The notes: generated by a model from the sequence alone, not told the origin. Positions 16,164 through 23,887 are shown, counted from the first letter of the stretch. The stretch is 25,412 bases of DNA from Pseudomonadota bacterium (GCA_018660405.1 JABJKL010000164.1:1-25412), one strand, 5' to 3'. A program made the numbers and translations.

Positions 16164-16200
16164 GATTGGGGTCCTGTAAACTGGAGAGCAAATTAACGGA

Positions 16201-16512
16201 TTATTCTTCGATATCTCGACTGTCAATTTCGATGACGTGTCCATCGCCCGCCTGATATACAACCCGGAAATTACTTTTCGGAGTATCAAAGGTGTAGTCG
16301 CTGTATTCGCTCATCTTTCCCTGAATAAGCACTTTACCCGACGCATCGACAATACTCATAGCAATACCCGCAGCACTGCCGCCATCACTAAAACCGCCTT
16401 CGCAGGTAATGGTGTCATCACCGTTATTATAGCAATCGCAGATTGGAGTGTGCCCCCAGGCAGGAAGTGAAAAACAAGCGACTAAAGCTGTTGTTAATAT
16501 AATTTTATTCAT
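16201..16512 (-). CDS. Small exported Cys/His protein, first gene of the importer operon
   Basis: This 103-residue protein has a signal peptide (about 1-20, ending PAWG) followed by HTPICDCYNNGDDTITCEGG. The mature N-terminus therefore begins with His and has three Cys within 16 residues, which could bind metal or form a disulfide. The remainder is a short beta domain (IAMSIVDASGKVLIQGKM, then FDTPKSNFRVVYQAGDGHVI). Its size and small beta domain recall the C-terminal Ig-like part of DUF4198 proteins such as its operon neighbour. I do not recognise a named family. Being the first gene of the operon, it is likely strongly expressed when the importer is induced. Direct repeats lie just upstream of its start. 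Confidence 0.75.
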   Translation of the reverse strand: MNKIILTTALVACFSLPAWGHTPICDCYNNGDDTITCEGGFSDGGSAAGIAMSIVDASGKVLIQGKMSEYSDYTFDTPKSNFRVVYQAGDGHVIEIDSRDIEE

Positions 16513-16523
16513 TCTATGCGCTA

Positions 16524-16554
16524 TATCCCTGAGGTGAATCTGTATTCTTGAGGT
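16524..16554 (-). promoter_or_regulatory. Direct repeats in the leader of the importer operon
   Basis: Two copies of TAT[CT]C[CT]TGAGGT (plus-strand reading; 16524-16535 and 16543-16554) match at 10 of 12 positions and start 19 bp apart, about two helix turns. They sit 12-42 bp before the first gene of the operon. Winged-helix regulators of the OmpR/CadC type often bind such direct repeats. A role as operator is inferred. Confidence 0.35.
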
Positions 16555-16682
16555 AATTCTAATCGATGAGCGGTTGTCTAAAGATCTCCATAACGATACT
16601 AGAGGACAGAGCTTTTGGAACCAAGTAATGGTAGGTTTTTGAACTGTTAAGCTTATGTTAATACTATTGGTTATGCTACTTT

Positions 16683-16706
16683 GATTGTCGGGTTGATCGT
16701 CGGGCT
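16683..16706. repeat. Two tandem 12-bp repeats in the divergent promoter region
   Basis: GATTGTCGGGTT and GATCGTCGGGCT follow each other directly and match at 10 of 12 positions. They are near the middle of the 16513-16803 gap between the importer operon and the regulator gene, a natural place for a shared operator. Confidence 0.45.
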
Positions 16707-16744
16707 CGATTTGTTTAGATACTGAGATGCTAGTGCCTGTTCAC

Positions 16745-16774
16745 GCTAAAGCTGTTTATTTATAAAGCTTTAGC
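16745..16774. promoter_or_regulatory. Perfect 9-bp inverted repeat before the regulator gene
   Basis: GCTAAAGCT (16745-16753) and AGCTTTAGC (16766-16774) are exact reverse complements separated by 12 AT-rich bases (GTTTATTTATAA). It could be an operator or a stem-loop in the regulator mRNA leader. It is immediately followed by the 20-bp shared motif. Confidence 0.45.
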
Positions 16775-16775
16775 T

Positions 16776-16795
16776 ACGTTAATGTATTTGTTAAC
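16776..16795 (+). promoter_or_regulatory. 20-bp motif shared with the TonB receptor upstream region
   Basis: ACGTTAATGTATTTGTTAAC ends 8 bp before the regulator start codon and matches the motif at 1385-1404 in 18 of 20 positions. It contains GTTAA and TTAAC arms 8 bp apart. Overlap with the ribosome-binding region would suit autorepression. The link is inferred. Confidence 0.35.
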
Positions 16796-16803
16796 ATCGG
16801 GTT

Positions 16804-18054
16804 ATGTTAGCTCCTAACTCAGACCACGTTTTAGAACAGGCGGTTGATCGCATAAAGCGCTCAGGAGCGCTTGGGCGTTCACCTGCCTATCAGAAATTAC
16901 TTGATTATTTAGCGGAATGCACAAGCAGTGGTGCCGTTTGTAGCGAAATGACGCTTGCGATAGACGTATTCCATAAAGGAGAAGATTTCGATGTCACCAC
17001 TGATTCCAGTGTGCGCGTCTATATATACAAACTACGTCAGAAACTTGAAGCCTATTACGATGGGCCAGGAAGTCATGATGACATTCGCTTGAGTATTCCG
17101 AAAGGTACCTATCGGCTTGTCGTTGAACAAGTAGTTGAGCGCGCTCAAACTAACCAGCGGACGACGGGCTCTAATAGCTACTTCCAACCCTATATGGCTA
17201 CTCTTTTACCGGTAAGTCTGGGGGTTATTTGTATCGTGCTACTGGCCGTTATTTTTCTTGGTAACGAACGACTTCAGGATGAGGTTTTTAGCCAGGAGCA
17301 GCAGCTGTTTTGGGGTAGCCTGCTGTCGGATGACAAGCCAGTAATGATTGTGGTTGGCGACTATTATATTTTTGGCGAAACGACCGATGATTACGATATC
17401 AGGTTAGTCAGAGAATTCGATATCAATTCTGAATCTGATCTGCGTCAAGCGTTGATTCTTTCAGAAGATGCGGAGTTCCCAGATAATCGATTTGATGTGG
17501 GGTTAACCTATCTTCCGCGGGGTAGTGCTTATGCTATATCCCGGGTGCAGGAGATACTGCAACGGACAGATAAAAACCCTCGAATCACCATGATGTCGGA
17601 GTTTAGCGCAGAAGATTTGCGTTCGAATCACGTTATTTACATTGGATATATTAGCGGTCTTGGAGTATTGGAAAACTACACATTTTCGGCATCACAGTTC
17701 GGTGTGGGGTACTCCTACGACGAGTTGATCGATATCGAAACGGGGGAGAGCTACGTCAGTGATTTTATTGAGGCCGAGGACAATCGAAACTTCGTGGACT
17801 ACGGGCTCATTGCAAGCTTCTCTGTGGCTGAGAGTAGTCAGATCGTGATTCTTTCCGGAACTCGTGATGCGGGTTTGATGGAGATGTCCGAGTTGGCAAT
17901 TGCTCCCAATATTCTCGCTAGAATGGAACTTGAAGCTGGTGAAAATCGAGCCCTTATGGCCGTATTTGAAGTCTATGGTTTTAATCTAACAAACATCAGT
18001 GGACACTTGATCGGCAGCGAATATTTGGATGCGAGCAGGGCGTGGGGAGAGTGA
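16804..18054 (+). CDS. Membrane-bound winged-helix regulator (CadC/ToxR-like layout)
   Basis: The 416-residue protein has a cytoplasmic N-terminal winged helix-turn-helix (about 20-107). Key segments are RSPAYQKLLDYLAECTSSG, then SSVRVYIYKLRQKLEAYYDG and IRLSIPKGTYRLVV; the last two match the recognition-helix and wing pattern of OmpR-like domains. One membrane helix follows (131-153) and then about 260 residues outside the membrane with no family I recognise. This layout is that of one-component membrane regulators that sense a periplasmic signal and bind DNA directly. It is transcribed away from the importer operon, and the shared gap holds several repeats, so it probably controls that operon and itself. 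No clear ribosome binding site precedes the ATG. The sensed signal is unknown. Confidence 0.75.
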   Translation: MLAPNSDHVLEQAVDRIKRSGALGRSPAYQKLLDYLAECTSSGAVCSEMTLAIDVFHKGEDFDVTTDSSVRVYIYKLRQKLEAYYDGPGSHDDIRLSIPKGTYRLVVEQVVERAQTNQRTTGSNSYFQPYMATLLPVSLGVICIVLLAVIFLGNERLQDEVFSQEQQLFWGSLLSDDKPVMIVVGDYYIFGETTDDYDIRLVREFDINSESDLRQALILSEDAEFPDNRFDVGLTYLPRGSAYAISRVQEILQRTDKNPRITMMSEFSAEDLRSNHVIYIGYISGLGVLENYTFSASQFGVGYSYDELIDIETGESYVSDFIEAEDNRNFVDYGLIASFSVAESSQIVILSGTRDAGLMEMSELAIAPNILARMELEAGENRALMAVFEVYGFNLTNISGHLIGSEYLDASRAWGE

Positions 18055-18190
18055 TATATAATTAATGCACTACACTAGAGTAAGAAGTTTGATGGTAGGA
18101 GCACTACCTTTCATCTTATTGGCTTGACCTCAGGTAAAAGAATCCACAAACTTCACTTTTCTACTGCGAATTACAGTTCACGTACGAGTC

Positions 18191-19225
18191 ATGATTACTG
18201 TTGGTATTATTGGTGGCACCGGGTATACCGGTGTTGAGTTGCTGCGCTTGCTGTGTGGGCGTCCAGATGTTGCGCTTGATGTCATTACCTCACGTGGGCA
18301 GACAGGTGCCTCGGTGGCTGATTTCTTCCCGAGTCTTCGCGGCCATTGTGATCTAGACTTTCAATCTCCTGAAAAGGGCATTTTTAGCCGCTGCGATGTT
18401 GTCTTCTCAGCTGCCCCGAACGGGATCGCAATGACGTACGCACCCGATTTGTTAACTGCGGGAATAAAATTAATTGATCTTTCGGCAGACTTCAGGATTA
18501 GAGACGCCGCGCTTTGGGAAAAATGGTACCAAATGGAGCACGGCTGCCCTGAGCTTTTAACTGAAGCGGTTTACGGCTTGCCAGAAATGAACCGAGAATC
18601 TATACGCAGCGCTAATCTGGTGGCGAACCCTGGTTGCTATCCAACGGCCACAACCTTGGGCTTGTTGCCGTTACTTAATGCGGGTGTGATTGCACACGAT
18701 CCTATTATTGTGGATGCCAAGTCCGGTGTGACGGGGGCGGGGCGTGCGGCGGCGGTGGACTATCTTTATTCTGAGGTTGCCGATAGTTTCAAAGCATATG
18801 CTGTGGCCGGCCATCGTCACCAACCCGAGATTCGTCAATCCCTGTGTAAGATTTCTGGCACCGAAGATATAGGCCTTACTTTCGTGCCGCATCTCGTCCC
18901 TATGCTGCGAGGAATACATTCTACGATATATGTTCAGTTGACAGATCGCGGTGCAGATCTTCAGGCAATTTTTGAGTCACAATATGCTGGCGAGCCCTTT
19001 GTTGATGTAATGCCAGCGGGCAGCCATCCCGACACCCGTTCGGTTCGCTCATCAAATATGTGTCGTATCGCTGCACACAAGTTGGAAGAGGGTAATACCG
19101 CCATCATTCTTGTGGTCGAAGATAATCTGGTTAAGGGCGCTGCTGGTCAGGCAGTGCAAAATATGAATTTAATGTGTGGTTTAACAGAAACACTGGGTTT
19201 GTCCGGTGTTCCGGTGTTTCCGTAG
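18191..19225 (+). CDS. argC: N-acetyl-gamma-glutamyl-phosphate reductase
   Basis: The 344-residue enzyme of arginine synthesis reduces N-acetylglutamyl phosphate to the semialdehyde with NADPH. The nucleotide-binding GIIGGTGYTGVELLRLL opens the protein, the catalytic cysteine is Cys149 in NPGCYPTATT, and the active-site histidine lies in GHRHQPEI (about 208). Length is normal for the family. The 136-bp gap from the regulator gene holds only a weak hairpin (GGTAG/CTACC near 18094-18108) and no clear ArgR box. It marks the start of the housekeeping block. Confidence 0.97.
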   Translation: MITVGIIGGTGYTGVELLRLLCGRPDVALDVITSRGQTGASVADFFPSLRGHCDLDFQSPEKGIFSRCDVVFSAAPNGIAMTYAPDLLTAGIKLIDLSADFRIRDAALWEKWYQMEHGCPELLTEAVYGLPEMNRESIRSANLVANPGCYPTATTLGLLPLLNAGVIAHDPIIVDAKSGVTGAGRAAAVDYLYSEVADSFKAYAVAGHRHQPEIRQSLCKISGTEDIGLTFVPHLVPMLRGIHSTIYVQLTDRGADLQAIFESQYAGEPFVDVMPAGSHPDTRSVRSSNMCRIAAHKLEEGNTAIILVVEDNLVKGAAGQAVQNMNLMCGLTETLGLSGVPVFP

Positions 19226-19234
19226 TGTCTGCTT

Positions 19235-19270
19235 TGGTTTCTATAATGGTTTCTATTATAGTTTCTATAA
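19235..19270. repeat. Three tandem 12-bp repeats forming an AT-rich hairpin
   Basis: TGGTTTCTATAA, TGGTTTCTATTA and TAGTTTCTATAA follow each other directly after argC. Within them CTATAAT and ATTATAG (19241-19247, 19255-19261) form a perfect 7-bp stem with a 7-nt loop. It may act as a weak terminator for argC or simply be a small repeat expansion. Confidence 0.7.
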
Positions 19271-19290
19271 ACCTTGATATTTAGATCAAT

Positions 19291-20016
19291 ATGGCTAGAG
19301 AAATACATTCTTTAAAAATACAGCCAGCCGTAAACCCCATGAGGCTGATTAAAATGGTGGGTTTGGGCTTGGTGATATTCGTTAGTCTGGTAATTGGCAG
19401 TTATTATTTAGGAAAGTACCAGTCGGGTAGCAATGAAATTCTATATCGTGATCAGGTTGTTGAATTAGAGCGTGAGTTGGAGGCTTTCGAACAACACAAG
19501 GAGACGCTTGTGCTTGCACAAAGCCAGCTACAAATCACTAAAGAAGCTTATGGCGGCCTTAAAGACTCATTAATGCAATGCGATGCGAATATTGACACCG
19601 TGCGATACGAGCTTGCGTTCTATCGGAGTATAATTTCACCTGATAATGGTGAATCTGGGCTGAAGATTCATGACCTTCAATTAGAGCGCGTCGCAGATGG
19701 CTCTTTTTCTATGACCGTGGTGCTATTGCAATCCATTGAGCATGACGATTTGGTCGGCGGAGAAGTACACCTGGAAGTGATCTCAGAAGATGGTGATCAA
19801 GTGATTGGGCGTTGGCCGAAAAGCGGTGGAAAGCGTTTTGACCTGAGATATTTTGAGAAAATAACGGGCCAAATCGATTTGCTCGCAGGTGTGGATGCAG
19901 AGCGGATTCATGTTGTGGTTGATCCCGACGGAAAACCCGACAATATAGATCGCTGGTACTCCTGGCACCACCTAAATCAACAAAATTCTCTATTAAATCA
20001 ACAAAATGCGCTATAA
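19291..20016 (+). CDS. Inner-membrane coiled-coil protein, DUF6776-like
   Basis: This 241-residue protein has one membrane helix (about 22-42). A periplasmic coiled coil follows (about 50-110, rich in E, Q, L with LERELEAFEQHKETL), then a beta-rich C-terminal domain with LKIHDLQLERV and FDLRYFEKITGQIDLL. I recall this family (DUF6776) between argC and bactofilin/erpA in gammaproteobacteria; its role is unknown. The next gene encodes a bactofilin, so a part in cell-envelope shape is possible. The start is uncertain, since no good ribosome binding site is seen and MRLIKMVG at 19339 is an alternative. The C-terminus carries a duplicated heptad, LNQQNSL LNQQNAL. Confidence 0.75.
   Translation: MAREIHSLKIQPAVNPMRLIKMVGLGLVIFVSLVIGSYYLGKYQSGSNEILYRDQVVELERELEAFEQHKETLVLAQSQLQITKEAYGGLKDSLMQCDANIDTVRYELAFYRSIISPDNGESGLKIHDLQLERVADGSFSMTVVLLQSIEHDDLVGGEVHLEVISEDGDQVIGRWPKSGGKRFDLRYFEKITGQIDLLAGVDAERIHVVVDPDGKPDNIDRWYSWHHLNQQNSLLNQQNAL
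19972..20013 (+). repeat. 21-bp tandem duplication at the end of the DUF6776-like gene
   Basis: Two 21-bp units (18 of 21 identical) encode LNQQNSL and LNQQNAL just before the stop codon. The in-frame duplication extends the C-terminal tail by seven residues. Confidence 0.85.
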
Positions 20017-20104
20017 TATGCAACCAAATAATTAATTCTCGCCAATCAGGTCACTACAAGGTTTTAGTGCTGGCCTAATTAAAACGCAGGAGTACTCGAA
20101 TATT

Positions 20105-20596
20105 ATGCTTGGAGATAGAAATAATAAACATTTGAAAGCGGACGTAGAAGTAAGCGCAAAACCCGTCGAAACTGTTGATACCTTACTCGGGGAAAACAGC
20201 TCTTTTAGTGGTGATATTGAGTTTTCTGGTGGCTTGCGTATAGATGGGATCGTTCGTGGCCATGTAACCGCCCTTGATAACGCTAATGGTTTGCTCGTTA
20301 TCAGTGAAACGGGTGAGGTTGAAGGTGATATTACTGTGCCGCATATCATTATTAACGGTACGGTGCACGGCAATGTAATCTCTTCGGAACACGTTGAGCT
20401 TCAAAAGTGCGCACGAATTACCGGTGATATTCAATATCAGGGTGTGGAAATGCAATTGGGTGCAAACTTGAATGGCAATCTGGTTTCAAATCGAAAATCC
20501 CCCGTTAGAGCGGTGCCATCTACCTCAGGGTCATCTGCTGCGGAACCACCCACCAGGGGAAATTCAAAAATTTTGAAAGGCAAAACTGAAAGCTGA
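20105..20596 (+). CDS. Bactofilin (polymer-forming cytoskeletal protein)
   Basis: The 163-residue protein has a central beta-helix domain (about 25-125) with the repeating pattern of bactofilins: DTLLGENSSFSGDIEF, GGLRIDGIVRGHV, EVEGDITVPHIIINGTVHGNV and HVELQKCARITGDIQY. Flexible polar tails flank it. Bactofilins self-assemble into membrane-associated filaments and often recruit peptidoglycan enzymes, so an M23 peptidase and anmK nearby are fitting company. GGAG lies upstream of the ATG, supporting the start. The 88-bp gap from the preceding gene suggests a shared transcript. A partial stem follows the stop (20601-20641) but has no T-run. Confidence 0.92.
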   Translation: MLGDRNNKHLKADVEVSAKPVETVDTLLGENSSFSGDIEFSGGLRIDGIVRGHVTALDNANGLLVISETGEVEGDITVPHIIINGTVHGNVISSEHVELQKCARITGDIQYQGVEMQLGANLNGNLVSNRKSPVRAVPSTSGSSAAEPPTRGNSKILKGKTES

Positions 20597-20719
20597 TCAC
20601 GGGTTTTCTTTGAATACTTTATGAAAATCCCCAGGTGTTTGGAATTTGACAGCTTGCCCCCATCTGTTTAATGCAACTACATTAGGTAGTTCTGGTAGTA
20701 TAGGTATTTGGAGATTGTA

Positions 20720-21076
20720 ATGAACGAAGTCGAAGTTAGCACGCCAGCGGAGCCACTTGAGTTCACCGTTGGCGCTGCTCTGAAAGTGAAGGAACTAATC
20801 GAAGAAGAAGAAAACCCGGAGTTAAAATTACGGGTGTTTATTCAGGGCGGAGGGTGTTCTGGCTTTCAGTACGGTTTCACTTTTGACGAAGAGCAGCAAC
20901 TCGATGATATGTCGGTAGATCAAGAAGGCGTAAGGCTGGTTATTGATCCAATGAGTTTTCAATACTTGGTTGGTGCCAAAATAGACTATCGAGATGATCT
21001 CGAAGGTGCCAGGTTTATTATTAATAATCCAAATGTATCCACCACCTGCGGATGTGGGTCGTCATTTTCTGCGTAG
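20720..21076 (+). CDS. erpA: Iron-sulfur cluster insertion protein, A-type carrier
   Basis: The 118-residue A-type carrier has the three cluster-binding cysteines: Cys46 in GGGCSGFQ, and Cys110 and Cys112 in STTCGCGSSF. It delivers Fe-S clusters to apo-proteins. The ATG at 20720 is preceded by TTGGAG at the right distance; the in-frame TTG at 20708 is part of that ribosome binding site. The N-terminal MNEVEVSTPAEPLEFT and the position before anmK favour ErpA over IscA. It converges on anmK with a 33-bp gap. Confidence 0.95.
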   Translation: MNEVEVSTPAEPLEFTVGAALKVKELIEEEENPELKLRVFIQGGGCSGFQYGFTFDEEQQLDDMSVDQEGVRLVIDPMSFQYLVGAKIDYRDDLEGARFIINNPNVSTTCGCGSSFSA

Positions 21077-21109
21077 AGATTGGTCGACTGACTATTTGGC
21101 CGCAGCGCC

Positions 21110-22231
21110 TTAGCCCCAACGCGCTCCCAGAACACACGTATTGCTAGCCCCAGTCACAGCGGGCACGTTTGCGGGTTTGTGGTTTAGGTGACACCAGGCT
21201 AACCACCCGAAGCCAGCAGCTTCAACCCAGTTGGGGTCCAACCCTAGCGAGTTTGTGCTTGTGATTTTGGCCTCAACCTGCTGAGCGAGCGCGCGCATCA
21301 ATGTTGGGTTGTTTGCACCACCACCGCAAATGTAAGTTTCATCAACATTGCTTTGCACTACACATCGAGCTATTGATTTCGCAGTTAGTTCAAGCAAAGT
21401 TGCTTGAACATCCTCTGCCTGAAGATGTTCAATTCCGTTATTATCAGGACAGTTCGTTTTTAGCCACTCGAGATTAAAGTAATCCTGACCTGTACTTTTC
21501 GGTGGTTGTTTCGCGAACCACGGGTCCGCCAATAGTTGGTTCAACAACGGAATGTCTACCTTGCCAGTACTAGCCCATACGCCATCCTTGTCAAATTGCG
21601 TGCCTTTGTGTTTGGCGTGCCATGCATCCATCAAGGTGTTGCCAGGCCCGGTATCAAAACCCGTTATATTAAGGTTGTTCAAAATCGTAATATTGGCGAT
21701 GCCGCCGATATTAACAATCGCGCGCGAGGTGCCGGATTTTTCAAACATTGCTTGGTGAAATGCAGGCATTAAAGGAGCGCCCTGTCCTCCCAGTGCAATG
21801 TCAGCACGCCGCAGATCCGCGATAACCGGAATTTGGGTGCGCTGATTAATAATGTTGGGGTCACCAATCTGCAAGGTACTGCCTATGGCGGAGTGGATTT
21901 GGCTCGGGTAATGTCGAATGGTTTGCCCATGCGAGCCAATGGCTTTTATTGACGAAGGTTCAACTCCCGCCTCATCGATCAGCGTCAGTGCGGCGTTTGC
22001 AAAGGCAGATCCTAATTCAACATCCAACCACATGAGAGTTTCCAATTCTCGCCCAGCGCCTTCGAGCATGAGGCTCTTGATCGCTGTTTGGCACTTGCTG
22101 GAATATTCTCCAGTAAGCGTTTTGACCAGCTCGATACCGGAGTCGCTTATTTCAATGAGGGCGGCGTCAATGCCATCGACACTAGTACCTGACATCAGAC
22201 CAATGTAAAGGCCTGCATAGTTGCTAGGCAT
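21110..22231 (-). CDS. anmK: Anhydro-N-acetylmuramic acid kinase
   Basis: The 373-residue enzyme of peptidoglycan recycling converts anhydro-MurNAc to MurNAc 6-phosphate using ATP and water. Visible motifs are GLMSGTSVDGIDAAL at the N-terminus, GSHGQTIRHYP, NIGGIANIT and GFDTGPGNTLMDAW, followed by CGGGANN near the C-terminus. Length is normal. The start region is tandemly duplicated (22219-22244), leaving a second ATG 13 bp upstream that is out of frame and meets a stop after six codons. No clear ribosome binding site is seen. Confidence 0.96.
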   Translation of the reverse strand: MPSNYAGLYIGLMSGTSVDGIDAALIEISDSGIELVKTLTGEYSSKCQTAIKSLMLEGAGRELETLMWLDVELGSAFANAALTLIDEAGVEPSSIKAIGSHGQTIRHYPSQIHSAIGSTLQIGDPNIINQRTQIPVIADLRRADIALGGQGAPLMPAFHQAMFEKSGTSRAIVNIGGIANITILNNLNITGFDTGPGNTLMDAWHAKHKGTQFDKDGVWASTGKVDIPLLNQLLADPWFAKQPPKSTGQDYFNLEWLKTNCPDNNGIEHLQAEDVQATLLELTAKSIARCVVQSNVDETYICGGGANNPTLMRALAQQVEAKITSTNSLGLDPNWVEAAGFGWLAWCHLNHKPANVPAVTGASNTCVLGARWG

Positions 22232-22244
22232 AGCTGCTAGGCAT
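22219..22244 (-). repeat. 13-bp tandem duplication of the anmK start codon region
   Basis: On the minus strand ATGCCTAGCAGCT is followed directly by ATGCCTAGCAACT (12 of 13 identical). The second copy holds the anmK start; the first opens a six-codon decoy frame. The decoy could lower anmK translation. Confidence 0.85.
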
Positions 22245-22301
22245 TAGTCTTTGGGCATTAGCGTTGGGAGGGTAAATCGGAAGGCTTTGAAAAGGCCCGG
22301 A

Positions 22302-23711
22302 TTACTGATTACTGTTGGCGGCTAATGTCAGCACGGCTGCATCTGGTTGATCCAATTTTGCAGACACCGTGTTTACATGAGCATCAAATGCCAGTCGGTC
22401 GCTCTCAGGCACTGGAGAGGCTTTAGGAAATTTATACTTGAGTGGATCGCGATGAACACCGTCTACCTGAAACTCATAATGCAAATGAGGCCCTGTAGCC
22501 AGGCCGGTACTGCCGATATAGCCAATGGTGTCACCTTGCTTAATTGATTTGCCACTGCGGAGTCCCTTTTTGTATCCGGACATATGACCATATAGCGTGC
22601 TGAAGCGGCCTGCATGGCTGATAATAACCGCTTTTCCATAACCGCCTTTGGTGCCTACGTGTTGGACTGTGCCATCGGCTGTAGCTCTAATGGGTGTGCC
22701 TTTGGAGGCTGCGTAATCAACACCTTTGTGTGAACGCCATGTTTTAAGAATTGGGTGGAATCGGCTTTTGCTAAAACGGGATGAGATGCGGCTGAACTCT
22801 ACCGGTGTTCGTAAAAAAGTGCCGCGCATGCTTTCACCGTCGGGTGTGTAGTAATCTGAATTTCCTTCAGAATCAGTGAAATGGATTGCCTGATAAATTT
22901 CACCGCGATTAACAAACTGAGCTGTGACTATATCCCCGTTATCTAGTTTTTCACCATCCAGATTAAATTCTTCATAGATCAATCGGAAGCTATCGCCTTC
23001 ACGTAGATCCAGCGCAAAGTCTATATCCCAGCCAAACACATTAACCATCTGCATAATGACTGGAATGGGTACACCATTTTGTTCGGCTGCTTCGTAAAGT
23101 GACGTGTTGATTGAGCCAGCAACAAAAACATCACGAGACTCATATAGCTTGGTTTGTTCTAAAAATTGATACTTCGGTGTTGGGTGGAGTGTGAGCTGTG
23201 TTGGCTCATTATTTTCGGTCGTGCCCGCAATCTTGACCACCAAGTCAGTCAACGCATCGATTGGATATACGAGTTGATCGAGTAGACCACTGTCATCGAG
23301 GTGAAAACGAAGTTGTTTTCCTACACGAATATTTTCGAGGCGTTTGCCATCTTCTGTGCGCGTTAACTCTAGCGGTAGGGCAGCATCAAAGCTATGCTTT
23401 GCAAAAATAATGCCCAAGGTCTCGTTTCTCTTAATGGTGTGATTAACCCAACGGCCTGATTCCACAGGGATTGCTACTTGCACTTGAGCAGTCTGGTTTG
23501 GAGCTGGCTCTGCCATTGGGTATAGAGTTGGATTGACCGAAGCGGTTGAAGAGGTGGTAAGCCAGGTAATGAATCCAAGCAAGCACCCCACCGCGAGCCA
23601 GTGGCGTTTACGTAACCGTGCTAGCCCCGAACGTTGGGAGTGCGCCAGTTGTGGCGCTAGCCTCAAGTCTTTATAGTCGCGGTTGAACGAGGATTGATAG
23701 GGTTGCTTCAC
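22302..23711 (-). CDS. M23 family murein endopeptidase (MepM/YebA-like)
   Basis: The 469-residue protein starts with GTG at 23711. A basic cytoplasmic end precedes one membrane segment (about 38-58). Next come a LysM/OapA-like region (HTIKRNETLGIIFAKH), a middle domain, and the C-terminal LytM domain. The zinc site is visible as SHKGVDYAA (HxxxD) and HLHYEF, with GHMSG between. It cuts peptide cross-links in peptidoglycan, allowing insertion of new strands. The gene lies 70 bp upstream of anmK and is probably cotranscribed with it. The motifs look intact, so it should be active. Confidence 0.93.
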   Translation of the reverse strand: MKQPYQSSFNRDYKDLRLAPQLAHSQRSGLARLRKRHWLAVGCLLGFITWLTTSSTASVNPTLYPMAEPAPNQTAQVQVAIPVESGRWVNHTIKRNETLGIIFAKHSFDAALPLELTRTEDGKRLENIRVGKQLRFHLDDSGLLDQLVYPIDALTDLVVKIAGTTENNEPTQLTLHPTPKYQFLEQTKLYESRDVFVAGSINTSLYEAAEQNGVPIPVIMQMVNVFGWDIDFALDLREGDSFRLIYEEFNLDGEKLDNGDIVTAQFVNRGEIYQAIHFTDSEGNSDYYTPDGESMRGTFLRTPVEFSRISSRFSKSRFHPILKTWRSHKGVDYAASKGTPIRATADGTVQHVGTKGGYGKAVIISHAGRFSTLYGHMSGYKKGLRSGKSIKQGDTIGYIGSTGLATGPHLHYEFQVDGVHRDPLKYKFPKASPVPESDRLAFDAHVNTVSAKLDQPDAAVLTLAANSNQ

Positions 23712-23887
23712 AAGTGCTATATAGCCAGTTACTTCTTCTTAGAGCCGTAATCTACAGCTCGTTGCTGTTTTGGTCAAAACCTTTTTGTTTTTAGGGTGTT
23801 TAAGGTGGTTTGAAGAATTGATGCTAGATTGCTATCTTAATTGCCTGTATTTAGGCCAAGTCAATGTTTATCTATTAATTAAAGTGA

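Noticed and set aside
10670..18077. 14-base match AATGCACTACACTA before the His-rich gene (minus) and after the regulator gene (plus)
   Set aside because: A few such matches are expected by chance in a window of this size, and the second copy is not placed like a promoter.
18094..18108. GGTAG/CTACC hairpin after the regulator gene as a terminator
   Set aside because: The stem has only 5 bp and is followed by three T, too weak to call.
20601..20641. Inverted repeat after the bactofilin gene as a terminator
   Set aside because: The stem has a bulge and a long loop, and no T-run follows.
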